DNA of 64,000 bases, from assembly GCA_002099365.1 (NCBI GenBank), contig MSED01000005.1:1364001-1428000 (forward strand), written 5' to 3'. Under the pieces are notes generated by a model that saw only the letters and a program-made list of their open reading frames with translations, made no database searches and was not told where the DNA came from. Both the position numbers and the translations under genes were made by a program. Positions 24,448 through 34,486 of the stretch are shown in pieces. Origin of the DNA: Phialophora verrucosa (lineage: Eukaryota; Ascomycota; Eurotiomycetes; Chaetothyriales; Herpotrichiellaceae). Positions within the stretch are counted from its first letter, which is position 1; every line of letters starts with the position of its first letter.

Positions 24448-25127
24448 ATGTCGCATCCGTTAGCCCCGCGGCCAACTCAGGCCGAGGGCCCGTATGAGCC
24501 TTCCTCCTCCCTACGCCCTCGCAAGATCTCCACAGCGTGTGGTGCGTGCAAGCAGCGAAAAACAAAGGCAAGGGCAATATATATGTATTGTCTCTCGAAA
24601 TGCTAACGAATATGCAGTGTACCGGCGGCAACCCCTGCGAGGCGTGTGCGACGAGGAGAAGTCTCTGTGTCTACGATGCCACTTCCGACCAGCGTCGCAA
24701 AATTGCAAACCAACGCAATGTCCAAGAGCTCGCCGATAAGCAACTCGATCTTGAAAAGCATCAGCAGCTGCTGGGAGGTATCATCGCCACGATCAGAGCC
24801 GGCGGTTTCAGCGCCACCGAAGACCTCATCCGTATCATTCGCTCAGATGTCGACCTGTCTCAACTAGCCGCGCACGTCCGAAACGAGTGTCGAGCCAATA
24901 TGGCCATTCAGCAAGCTTTCGATAAGATCGATTTCGTTATCGACGGGGGTCCAGAACTGCCTTCACCATCTCAGTTGCAAATGATGCCCGGCGGCTTGGG
25001 CCCCAAAGAGAGCAGTCTCGGGTCGGAGGTCGACAGTGACACAAGCTCTCCGAATATGTATCCGGGCTCAGGCAAGACACCCACACAGGATAGACAGATG
25101 TCGTTTGCTGGGGATTCGGATATCTAA
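24448..25127 (+). CDS. Short Zn2Cys6 DNA-binding protein
   Basis: Two exons, 24448-24567 and 24618-25127, 209 residues. The 50-nt intron starts with GC (AAG then GCAAGG) and ends TGCAG, with a TGCTAAC branch site. Splicing places the third cysteine right after the junction and restores a complete binuclear cluster: C31, C34, C41, C47, C50 and C57 with spacings 2-6-5-2-6. Without the GC-AG intron the cluster is destroyed and no single frame shows it. A helical linker (ELADKQLDLEKHQQLLGG) follows and may form a short coiled coil for dimer formation. There is no Fungal_trans regulatory domain; the rest is a helical stretch and a Ser/Pro tail. Such short members occur widely in filamentous ascomycetes with unknown targets. 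Nuclear. Confidence 0.85.
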
Positions 25128-27227
25128 TAAACTTCATGAACTGCAATCTGGACCGATAAGGGTGTCAATAGCAAGGGCTGCAAGTCGTCGGGCGAGTTGT
25201 GCCATACTGATGCGGCAGCCCGTTTCCTGGGTGAGTGATCTGTCAGAGGTGTCTCACTTTCGAGCAACACAGCTACGGCGCAACATCCTCACACGCCATC
25301 GTGGTGAGAACGGACAGACGAGAGTTTGAACCTGCACGCCATTTGGTTGTGTGGTGGTAAACATGAGGCCATGGAGAGGCCGGCCCTGTTATCTACATGC
25401 CTGCAGGGAAGAATTCCAAACTTCGCTGTATGGAACGGCATCGCGCGATGAAGCCACAACGGGAGGAGTCAGACGAGTACCCGGACAATCTCTACGGTTA
25501 CCCGCTGCGACGCTCTCTTGACGTCGACCTCGGAAGCATCGGCAGTTCTCTCGTTCCAAGTTGTTGTGGGAAGCATGTCTGGAGACGGCGGTCGAGCGAA
25601 TGACAGAGGGAGTAGGACCTGGAAATTGCACCCGGACAATGTTTGGATGCTTCCATAGCGTCAGCTATGCGACAGGGCAGCGTTGCCCATCAAGGATGGA
25701 AAAGAATTCGAATCCTTCAGTCACCCCCCAAAAGCGTGCACTTTCTGATAGGACAGTGTTGGCGAGGGGTACGGGGATCCAAATTACTTGTTGAATGCTG
25801 ATCTGATCTCGATCGCTGTCATGACTATCACATGAATTGTGCCCCAAGTGACGGTAAACGAAGGCGAATAATCCCAAGTTGCAATGTGCTGTACACGACC
25901 CAAGTAGTCGAATAGTAGCACACACCACACTCTGTGCAGTAATATCCGGCCCCTATACTCGTACTGGGTAGATTTGGACGGTTGAGGGAAATGAGCCCAA
26001 CAGAGATATGTATAAGAGCACAGCAGCTTACGATAGTTCTCAGCATTATCGATCGTACCGCGTCGATACGCAAAATTACACGCGTCATTCACAAACAGGC
26101 TTCCCATCGACGAGGACGCTCATTGGATGCAGCAAGCAAGGAATGCAAGGCAATCGCGCATCCACCGAACCCCCCAAGAAATCTCAGCCGGAAAAAACAG
26201 CCCTTCGAACCCGTTCCGTGGAACGGCAAAACCACTAGCCTTTGCCATGCATGATGAAAGATGATGTATCATTGTCCGTCGATTCTGTGCTTGAAAGTTG
26301 GCGTTAATAGCCCTTCCCTGTTTCGGGTGGGCTTTGTACCGCTACGTAGCTCCGTCGCTCGTTGACTGGGATCCTGTCGCCAGAACCGCCGCGCGACGCC
26401 AGATCCGGCGACATACATGACTGATCTTCTGACCTTCGGACGGGGGTATTTAACGATGAAGGGGTTCGGTGGGATTCTTCAGCATTCCACGCCAAGATGA
26501 TTTTTGGGACGGGGGGACCCGCGTTCATGGACGAGGACTAGGAGCTCGTAATTAGTGGCTCGCTTAGTTGCTCTACTTGTGCTTGCACAAGACCAAAGTT
26601 TGTGCGATCACAGTATGTAGGTATGGAACGAGTACGAGGCCGATACACAGGAAGAAGTAGAAGGACTGGGTATGTTAGCCCGCCATGGCTGAAGAACTAG
26701 CAAGACTTGTAAAATAGAAGGTAACTAGTGCGTACTCGTACATGCGAGTATTCCATGCTGTGCACTATATACTCCGTCCGACTACGACCACGGAGTACGA
26801 GTACTTGTATGGATGTCTGTCTATCTATCAATGTTCGGAAGGTTTGATCTTCGCCATTTTCTCAGAAGATCCGTGCTGGGCCTACGCGCTCGAGTAATCG
26901 CGGGTGACGAGAAGGTGCATAGATGGGACATGACCATGGGCTATGATCTCACACACCAAGACTGTGGGGTAATATTATTTATCAGGTGGGTGCTTCCCCC
27001 GAAACAAACAAATATATACAAGAGCCGAGCAGGCAAATCGCAGGGATGTCCGTGCGAGTGCTTGTATTTCCCGCCTCCGTGACGTGTGCACGACCAATCA
27101 CGTCGACGGGGAAATACAGACATATGCAGCACGGAGGGGGAGGTGTGCGGGAGGAACGGGGAACCAATGGGCCATGGTGAACCCACGCTACGAGTCCCGT
27201 ACGGTTATGTTGCGCGAGTTGTGCTGT

Positions 27228-27243
27228 GTACTCGTACGAGTAC
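27228..27243. repeat. Perfect palindrome GTACTCGTACGAGTAC
   Basis: Sixteen bases identical on both strands. It is made of two overlapping copies of the GTACTCGTAC/GTACGAGTAC element that recurs across non-coding parts of the window. Confidence 0.7.
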
Positions 27244-28683
27244 GGGCTGGTGCGTGGATTACTACTCTCCTCGCACATGCCGTCCGGCCAGCCGGATACT
27301 TACTCCAGGAAAGTGTAGAGGGAGAAAGGGAAAATACCATGTTTGTGGAGGATGGGATTTTTGCCAGAACCCGCTTCCTGGACTAAACTACTTGTAGGGA
27401 GTGGGTTTGAGACAATATATGGCATGGCACGGCACGGCAAGCACAGGGACAACACATCTACTCGTCTTAAGCGTGGCTTATCGGTCAGATTCCCCTGATG
27501 GTCGTCTGCGTCGGGACTCAGCACTCAGTGTCCTGCTCGACGCAAATCTCAAAAGGCAGCTCCCTCTCCACCCATCACGTCCGATCGTGTTTGTGTGGAC
27601 GACTAAGCTACAATGGCGCTGAATCTCGTATCCCCTTCTTCCCTGGCTTCCCGGTCACAAGCGTCTTGTTCGGAAGGCCATTTCAATCACGACGATCAAC
27701 TCGCTGGAACATACAACCAAGAGAATCCACCGTCGTGATAGGAAGTTCTGTATCGGGCAAGAAATCTTCTCGCATGTCGGAAATCTGGCCAGACCATCGG
27801 CAGACTTGGACCCCGGATACTATTTCCCAGGTTTGCCTTCGACGCCACAGATCGACAGTCAAAATGTGACCTGTGAACTGTGGATTCTGAGACTCGAAAA
27901 GAATGGATGAGCATCAAGCCTCAAGCATCGAGTGTTGGATGTCCACTGTGCCAGTGCAGGTCTCCCTCTGAGACTGCTGTAATTAACGGGTTCTGATCCT
28001 CGAGTTAACCCGCTTTTACAAGGTGCGAGCACTGGCTGGACAGACTTATTCGTGAGCTTGGAAACGCTGAGGCTAAAGACACCAATGAAGAAGTCGAATC
28101 TCAGTGTGCTTTCCGCCGGGCTACTGTGGAAGACGGGAAATGTGGCCACGACCAAGGGCTGCGAACTCGCGAGCCGCCGCACGAGCCGCAGCGAGAGATA
28201 CGCAAGAATCAGTTGCAGTGCCCATTTGCCTTCGTGTCTCGGGATATGGCTCACTGGGGGAATGCACCCTGGTGCTGTATACTAGCTCCCGGGAGTGAGA
28301 TTTGTGGTCGGAGAACAAGAAAGGGGCCAAAAAGGTAGAGCCCTCGTGGTTAGATTCACCCAAGTGAGCCGGGCTGCCCCCATCCCGACAGGAGCAGCCG
28401 CGAGAACATCGAAATACCTAGATACCAGCAGCATTTGCATCACTGCCGAATGTGTATCAAACCTGCTAGAACGAAAGCCCCTGCAAGGTAGATCTAGAAG
28501 ATCAATGGTCCCGCAACATTGTCGTCGGCTTGACTCCAATCCTTGCATGGGTTTCAAGGATGTTGTGTAGTGGATCATGTGAGATCCTGTTATTATCATC
28601 GCCTCTATCGAGACGAGTACAATACCGCCGCGAGCACAAGAGCAAATGTCGACGACTACCACATGGCATGACCAACTCGTGCC

Positions 28684-28724
28684 GGAAATCGGAAATCGGA
28701 AATCGGAAATCGGAAATCGGAAAT
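28684..28724 (+). repeat. Tandem repeat of GGAAATC
   Basis: Five complete seven-base copies and one partial copy in direct array, in non-coding sequence. A seven-base period is not a codon multiple, which agrees with absence of a gene here. Confidence 0.9.
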
Positions 28725-28790
28725 ACTGATTATCCGGTGTATACTCCAGACAGTGGAAAGAGTAGGACAACGAGCTTCACGAGCTTGTGA

Positions 28791-29555
28791 TTAGGGTCCG
28801 GTCGGGGGGGGAAGCCTCATAGAGTTCACAGTATCTGCTGCCCTCACCATGCTCGGAGCGGAGAGAACGTCCTGTTCCGACTTTCCAACCATCAAGCTTA
28901 GCAACAGTGCTTCGCAAGGGTAACCACGGGAGGAGGCTCTGAGAAAAACCGATGATTCGCTTGGAAGACTTGACGAAGAGGCGCCTGGGACACGGGACGA
29001 ATCTCCAACCTTTTGAAGATGGGGACGCCCAAGGGATCTTTCTGGCGGCCGACGGGTTGTACCACAATCTGTAGTTTTTCCTTCGTCTGAGTGTGTGCCA
29101 TCAGCTAAAGTGATTTCTTTGTGCCCATGCAACCATCCTCCCTGGCTTAAAGGTAGTCGTCGGTCAAAGAGGGGTGTGCATGACGGATGACGGCCCATCA
29201 CTGCAGTGAGGTGAATGTGAATTCGCGAGAATGTGTGCAGAAGTCTCCTTTCGATTTTGTGGTTTGAACCATCTTGTTTCTGGATATCATAGTTCAACAC
29301 TGTAATTGGATGAACGCTTGCAGTGATACTGGGTGGGAGGTTCGCCTCGATAGAGCGCGAGTGTCTCGCATGTGTGTGTCCAAAGTCGACCCGGTACGAT
29401 GTTGCTATCATGCACACGTTAGCATTAAAGCAAATTATCACAATCAACGTACTCGAGAAAGGCTGGCCAGAGGGAAATTCATATGGGTCCCGAGGACTGC
29501 GTAGGGCGCGCAGGCCTCTGAGAGTCAGCATGAAGATGCGGTGTGAGGTGTTCAT
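28791..29555 (-). CDS. Long open frame, unrecognised, doubtful
   Basis: An ATG-initiated frame of 254 codons, the longest in this spacer. The composition is rich in Arg, Ser, His and Pro and lacks the hydrophobic periodicity of folded proteins, and no family is recognised. It is listed because of length only; chance occurrence on the strand opposite to GC-rich sequence is the more likely explanation. Confidence 0.15.
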   Translation of the reverse strand: MNTSHRIFMLTLRGLRALRSPRDPYEFPSGQPFSSTLIVIICFNANVCMIATSYRVDFGHTHARHSRSIEANLPPSITASVHPITVLNYDIQKQDGSNHKIERRLLHTFSRIHIHLTAVMGRHPSCTPLFDRRLPLSQGGWLHGHKEITLADGTHSDEGKTTDCGTTRRPPERSLGRPHLQKVGDSSRVPGASSSSLPSESSVFLRASSRGYPCEALLLSLMVGKSEQDVLSAPSMVRAADTVNSMRLPPPTGP

Positions 29556-31844
29556 GTCGACTCAAAACGTCGTCGCTGAAGGGTTGGCGGTATATCATGC
29601 TACCCTCAAGCAGCTACGACCAGAAATATGTGCCCGTTCGTGCCATCAACAGGAGCAAGGAGGGAGTCGTGGGTGCCATTGTCGTGGTACGGGCAAGCGA
29701 AAGGAGGAATCCTGGGTTCATTTCGTATTAGAGGCTGGTTCGAGTTAAGAAATGATAACGTTTTCTTCAGAAACCTGAATCTGGAAGCATACACTGCTTC
29801 TCGCTGAAACCACGTGTAAATCCAAGACCGCCATGAGGCCAGGATGCGCAACTTTGGGAAAGGGAGTGGTAGCCTGGCCGTGGGAGGAGCGCAGGCTGGA
29901 TTCCAATAAGGTTAGGCTCTGCCCATGAATCGGTACTGTATATGGAACTCATTTCCGGAAAAGGCACCCGGGAGGAACGGAGGGTTCGCAGTCCGTGGAT
30001 AAGCTTTCACTTTTTCTGCTTTTTGTTCTTTCCTGCATGCCTTTTGTTGGACTCGACGAGGCTGTTTAGCAGGCGCTATCATGGGAGAAGCTCCGTCGAC
30101 GTCTCCGACCGGTCATCTAGTGAGCCGGACCTGAAGAACTCCTTCAGCTCCTGAGTTGCTTCAAACCGGCCGTGTGAGTGCGACTGATCCCAAGTCGAGC
30201 GACAAACCTCCCCGTCGCCCCGTTGACACATAAAGCCACGGGGGCCTCGTCATCCTTTCTCAACGTGTCCCACGACATCCCGGTCTCACCAAATGTCGGT
30301 GTCAAACTCTGCGATCAAATGGGCAGTAGAGCGTCCTCTCAAATCAAAAGCACAGACACATACCCTTTCGTTCATTTCAAGGTTCGCGAAGGGCCAGATG
30401 ACCTAGCATATCCCTCGATGGCTTGAGCAAAGAGCGAGGAAGCCTCGCTAGGGGCACGAATTTCACCAGTGCGAGGACACATCGACGCAGACGAGAGAGC
30501 CCTGAAAAAAAGGCTGCAGTCGCCAGACACATGTTCGCACCAGGACAGAAACGAGTCCGACGCCCCGTGAAGTGGCGCGCTCATTGTATGTGGTTCAACC
30601 ACGGGCTTGACGGACAACATTGCTGTAACACCCTATGCGCTTGTGGCAGGACTATGTTTGGGCGCCACCTTCCAAGTCTTGCTCCGGCTTGTTGTTGAGG
30701 TCGAGGAAGCCTCACAACTACTTGCGCATCGTGGAAAGATAGATTTATGCCCAGATCGAATGTGGGCTGTTTGATAAGGCCGAATCCACGACATATCGAT
30801 GATGTACGACTGTGATTTGTCGGAGGCGACATCCGCTTGTTACGATGGCGAAATACGCGAGACATCCACTGGTCAGGCAGAATTCTTTTCTCCCCGGATC
30901 TGTACTCGGTACCGGATCTGGATCTGGCCACGACGAGGCTAAGGTAGGGATGACGCTCGTGTCAGGGCAGGCTGCCAATGCAGGGGACAGAACCACTGCC
31001 GACGGTTGCCCATGCCGTCCGGCCGGATTTGCAGGGGCAACTACTCGACCTTGCATCCCGGTTCTTGCCGCATGGAGAAGAAGCTGTGAATCCGTTGGCC
31101 GACTCAGATTGTGAGTGTCGATGGGAACCGAAGGTGAGAGATGAAGTTCGCGTTCGAGCGGGCTGGAAAGGGAGGCTCGAACGCTCATGGCTCCTTGGCA
31201 AGCTTTCAAGGCCGTTATGGGCAAGCTAGACCTGTGTGGCCTGCGGTATGGAAGCAACCAAGCCTGGCGGAAATTGCCGGAACAGAGTCTACTCGTACAG
31301 TACGAGTACGTACCAATTGCTCCTGCGGAACTGCTCGACCGAGATCCCACTTCGTCAACTACCATCCAAGGTATACCCTGTACAGACAGCTACCATCAAC
31401 GTATACCCTCTCCTGTGTAGGCATACATTGTTCCACAGCTGCTTATTGCCGCCTACGACCTCTAAACTCCCACCCTACGTGGTACTGTCAATCGCGAAGA
31501 TACATGGTCGAGATGACCGAGACAAACCCCGAAAAGAAAGGGGCGAGTTGAATCGGACACACGCTGCAGATAAAGAGATGGATTGAATCAAATGCACGCT
31601 GGATATAAAAGAACGACATAAATCGAACGGCTGCTGGGACGAGTTGAATTGAACGGGACGCACTCAGTCTATTCAGAGCGGCGAGATACATGCTCACCGA
31701 GCCCGACAAACTCAGCCGTCAAGTGCAGTGTACACGTCTGGATCCCCCCATCATCGACATCGTATGTGGATTGGACTCTCTCCAAAGCCATACTGGCAGC
31801 CGACGTCACTGTTGTTGAATCCAGTCGCACGCCTTTGTTCATTC
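29556..31844. other. Gene-free spacer
   Basis: No supported gene. A 206-codon minus-strand frame at 30745-31365 has erratic Ser/Arg/Pro composition and was rejected. An inverted repeat of the dispersed motif lies at 31290-31308. Confidence 0.4.
31290..31308. repeat. Inverted repeat TACTCGTAC-A-GTACGAGTA
   Basis: Nine-base arms, perfectly complementary, around one central base. Another arrangement of the dispersed element; a similar one with seven-base arms sits at 14556-14570 inside the proposed intron of the Ser-rich gene. Confidence 0.7.
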
Positions 31845-32297
31845 TCAAATGTCTTTGTCTTCGTCTCCACGGCGACTTGCTGCAGTCGCTCCATGAGATC
31901 CTGGAGCAGCGTCCCTGCCGTCCTGCCGTCCTGCCACTTGTGCGACAGCCAAACCCGCTGCTTCCAACACCGCACGATCGATTTTACCGTCCGCCATCTC
32001 TATCGAGAACTGTTTGTTGTGAGTGACAAGACGTGCACCGGTGGCCAGGTTAGGTGGGTCGGCCGTGCATCGAACGATATGCCGGTTGCGGGCACTACCC
32101 TTCTTAGGAGTGAGGTCTATGAGGCACCAAGGACAGCGGTTCTTATTCCTGCTATACACCAGTGAAGAGTCGCACGGTCCTTCGGAAACGCACTTCTGGC
32201 ACGACAGGCACTTGAACCCTTCCCGAACCAGAGCTTCGAATCGCTCGTCCATGTAGCTCTCGTTGTCTGACTTCTGCATCATGCGTTGAGGTGACAT
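31845..32297 (-). CDS. Cys-rich zinc-finger protein, probably frame-broken at the 3' end
   Basis: From ATG 32297 (MSPQRMMQKSD) the frame reads 150 residues. Two clusters are seen: C-x2-C-x2-C (FKCLSCQKC) followed by a further Cys, and a C2HC unit that starts CPWCLIDL and ends RHIVRC. The latter resembles the small Rad18-type UBZ or SLX4-type fingers, though the spacing is longer. After MADGKIDRAVLEAAGL the frame degrades, while the neighbouring frame reads a clearly protein-like helix (GTLLQDLMERLQQVAVETK). The switch lies at a tandem eight-base repeat at about 31912-31936; one more repeat unit would keep a single frame. So the gene may be a recent frameshift allele, or the last exon may be joined by an intron not recognised here. 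No family function can be assigned. Confidence 0.45.
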   Translation of the reverse strand: MSPQRMMQKSDNESYMDERFEALVREGFKCLSCQKCVSEGPCDSSLVYSRNKNRCPWCLIDLTPKKGSARNRHIVRCTADPPNLATGARLVTHNKQFSIEMADGKIDRAVLEAAGLAVAQVAGRQDGRDAAPGSHGATAASRRGDEDKDI

Positions 32298-33538
32298 AAT
32301 GTTAGCTGGTCCCCGACAGGAAGACAAATGGCCGATTCACCTGTGGGGACCTGTTGACTTTGTCTGAAGTGCGGATCTTTGGTTCACGGGTTCTCCGATG
32401 TTGGTAATGTTGGCAGCGATGTACTAATTGACGAGGACTGAAATGAACTGGCGAAGCTTGCGCATGGTATCTGGTTTGGTCTTGTTGGTGATGGAGAAGG
32501 AATGGGGAAATGGCTAAGCTTGCGTATGATATCTGGTCTAATCTTGTCGCGTCGTCTACGCAGGTGGACAGGTAGTAATGGAGGTCTTTTTGAAGCCCAG
32601 CGCAGAACAGTCCTTTTTATGCTCGAGACAGCGACAGACACCGCGCAGCGACACCATGGACGAGCAGTGACATGGAATCGCGATGTGACTGCCTCTGCCT
32701 TTGCGCAGCATTGGCATCGCGGATCAGGAAGGTGTTGTGATCTGTCCTTGATGTCCAGAGACCAGTACTGATCTTGGAGATCGAACAATGCCCCGTTCTC
32801 GTGGCGAGACAACCTCCAGGCAACGTATGTCTCACTGCGATCCATTGTGCTGCCCATGTCTCATGTCCAGACCTGGTGAGGCAGAGACATGCGTTGCATG
32901 CGAGCCTCGACATACAGGTGACGAACAAGATATAGACATAGCAAGGAAGAAGAAAGGAATAGGTCAAAGTGTATAGCGCGGTTCCAAGTCGGGGACAGCA
33001 AGGAGAGCGATCCGGTGACGTGGTCTTAGTTTTGTGCTAATGACACAACGACTTCTCAGTCTCGAGGTATCTTTGTGGACGATGGAAGCGTGGTCTTCAT
33101 TGACTGATACATTATATCATATGGTGCCCAGACATCCAATCCCGAACCGTAGATGCAGATTGTTTAGTTTTTAGACATTAGAAGATCAATTATAACATGA
33201 TAGAGAGTCCACCAGCCACCAAAAGCCGCATTCGATAATGAAAATGACCGTGAGGTCGTGCCGTCCGTACTGACAACTCCGGTAGAACTGTCAAGTCAAG
33301 CCGAGCCTCCCGTTGGAATCAATATGCAAGAATCAAAGCAGAAGGTAAGAGCATAACAATAACCCTCTCAACAACTCGGAATAATTTCATATCCAAGAAT
33401 CCTGTCACCAAATCGAAACAATTTCATGTCCAAGAAATGTCTGGCTCCTGGTATGCCTTGAGCGACAGGAACGCTCATGCAATGCGGGGAGGGAGGGGCG
33501 AGGTGCTGTTACCTATTAGGTGCTTCAGGCTGGCGCTA
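32298..33538. other. Spacer
   Basis: Upstream of the zinc-finger gene, with leader-like C/T-rich sequence on the minus strand from 32380 to 32470, and downstream of the Gln/His-rich gene. A 157-codon minus frame at 32384-32857 is probably leader. The stretch 33100-33420 is AT-rich and has nothing recognisable. Confidence 0.35.
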
Positions 33539-34486
33539 CTACTGCTGCTGTCGTCGTCGTCGTGGTCCTTGTTCTTGGTGCTGGTATTGTTGTTGTTGTT
33601 GGTGCTGGTGCTGGTACTGTTGTTGTTGTTGGTGCTGGTGCTGGTGCTGTTGGTGCTGGTGCTGTTGGTGCTGGTGCTGTGGGTGCTGGTGCTGTTGGTG
33701 CTGGTGCTGTGGGTGCTGGTGCTGTTGGTGCTGGTGCTGTGGGTGCTGGTGCTGTGGGTGCTGGTGCTGTGGGTGCTGGTGCTGTGGGTGCTGGTGCTGT
33801 TGCTCAGCCTGAGTCATCTGGTCCTGGTCTTCGTCGGAGGAGAAAGACAAGGAGCCAGATCGAGGAATATCGAAGGATCTGCCACCATTTCCTGCTTCGC
33901 CTCCATGGTGCAAGGGCCATGTTCCGTTGTTCGGACCCACAACCAAGTCCAGTCGTTGCTCCACATCATAATGCAAACTTCCGATCCCTTGAAGGTAATC
34001 ATATGAGAGGGTACGTGTGGGTGGCGTGGGCTGTCTGGAGGGACCCGGCTCCCCTCGTGATAATTCAGATCCATCATCTCCCCTTTGAGGTGTGCTGGTA
34101 CGGCCGTTGCAGTGATCCTGTGGGCGGTCATTGAGGGCATGGGTATGTGGAAGGCGAAGGCTCCCTGGTGGACTCGCGAATGTCGGACCCGGCGCTCCTG
34201 AATTGTGTAAGCATCATGCTTCCTAGCTGGTGGCCAGGGCGCGCTGACCTTGTGACTCGGTGAACCCCTGCGGGGGCTGGTCATTGTCAACGCACGGAAG
34301 TGGCAATGGCGAGCCCACTCTCTGGCGAACACTTGGACTTTCCGAGGCTGACATAGCTGGTCCAAGGTTTACCTGCACGGGAGCAAAGCTGCTCTTAAGC
34401 CTCTGCTGTGATCGAACACCAGCGCGAGTTGCCATATGTGTATCTTGATGTTGTGGATCGACTGATACACCGGGCTGGCGAGGCAT
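33539..34486 (-). CDS. Gln/His-repeat protein, fungal hypothetical
   Basis: Two exons on the minus strand, 34486-34249 and 34197-33539, with a 51-nt GTCAGC..CAG intron; 298 residues, exact frame. Exon 1 starts MPRQPGVSVDPQHQD in ATG context. Splicing gives ...FTESQGAPGPTFASPPG and continues without a stop through RTLSYDYLQGIGSLHYDVEQ and SGSLSFSSDEDQDQ into about 85 residues of Gln/His/Pro repeats ending RRRRQQQ. The first 200 residues are Pro/Ser/Gly-rich and probably disordered, and no domain is recognised. The Asp-Glu-rich segment before the repeats and the terminal Arg block suggest a nuclear or nucleic-acid-associated protein, which is inference. The opposite strand shows long open frames (poly-Leu/Val, poly-Ala/Gly, Trp/Cys) caused purely by the triplet repeat. 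Confidence 0.6.
33580..33805 (-). repeat. CAG/CAC-type coding tandem repeat
   Basis: On the minus strand the unit is CAGCACCAGCACC-like, with a 30-base higher-order unit reading roughly HQHQQHQHPQ. All units are multiples of three, so the repeat stays in frame in the Gln/His protein; copy number is likely to vary between strains. Confidence 0.85.

Larger units (their letters stand above)
25128..28790. other. Gene-free spacer rich in GTACGAGTAC-type motifs
   Basis: No gene supported in 3.6 kb. Copies of the dispersed motif occur at 25956-25964, 26732-26741, 26795-26804 and 27228-27243 (a perfect 16-bp palindrome). A seven-base tandem repeat is listed separately. Confidence 0.4.

Noticed and set aside
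28684..28724. Possible CRISPR-like or satellite array
   Set aside because: A simple seven-base tandem repeat without spacers; fungi do not carry CRISPR arrays.
30745..31365. 206-codon minus-strand frame
   Set aside because: Composition is erratic and includes the dispersed palindromic motif, typical of spacer.
33437..34134. Long plus-strand frames rich in Leu/Val, Ala/Gly and Trp/Cys
   Set aside because: They are produced by the same triplet repeat on the wrong strand; the minus-strand model has normal sequence on one side of the repeat and exact splicing.
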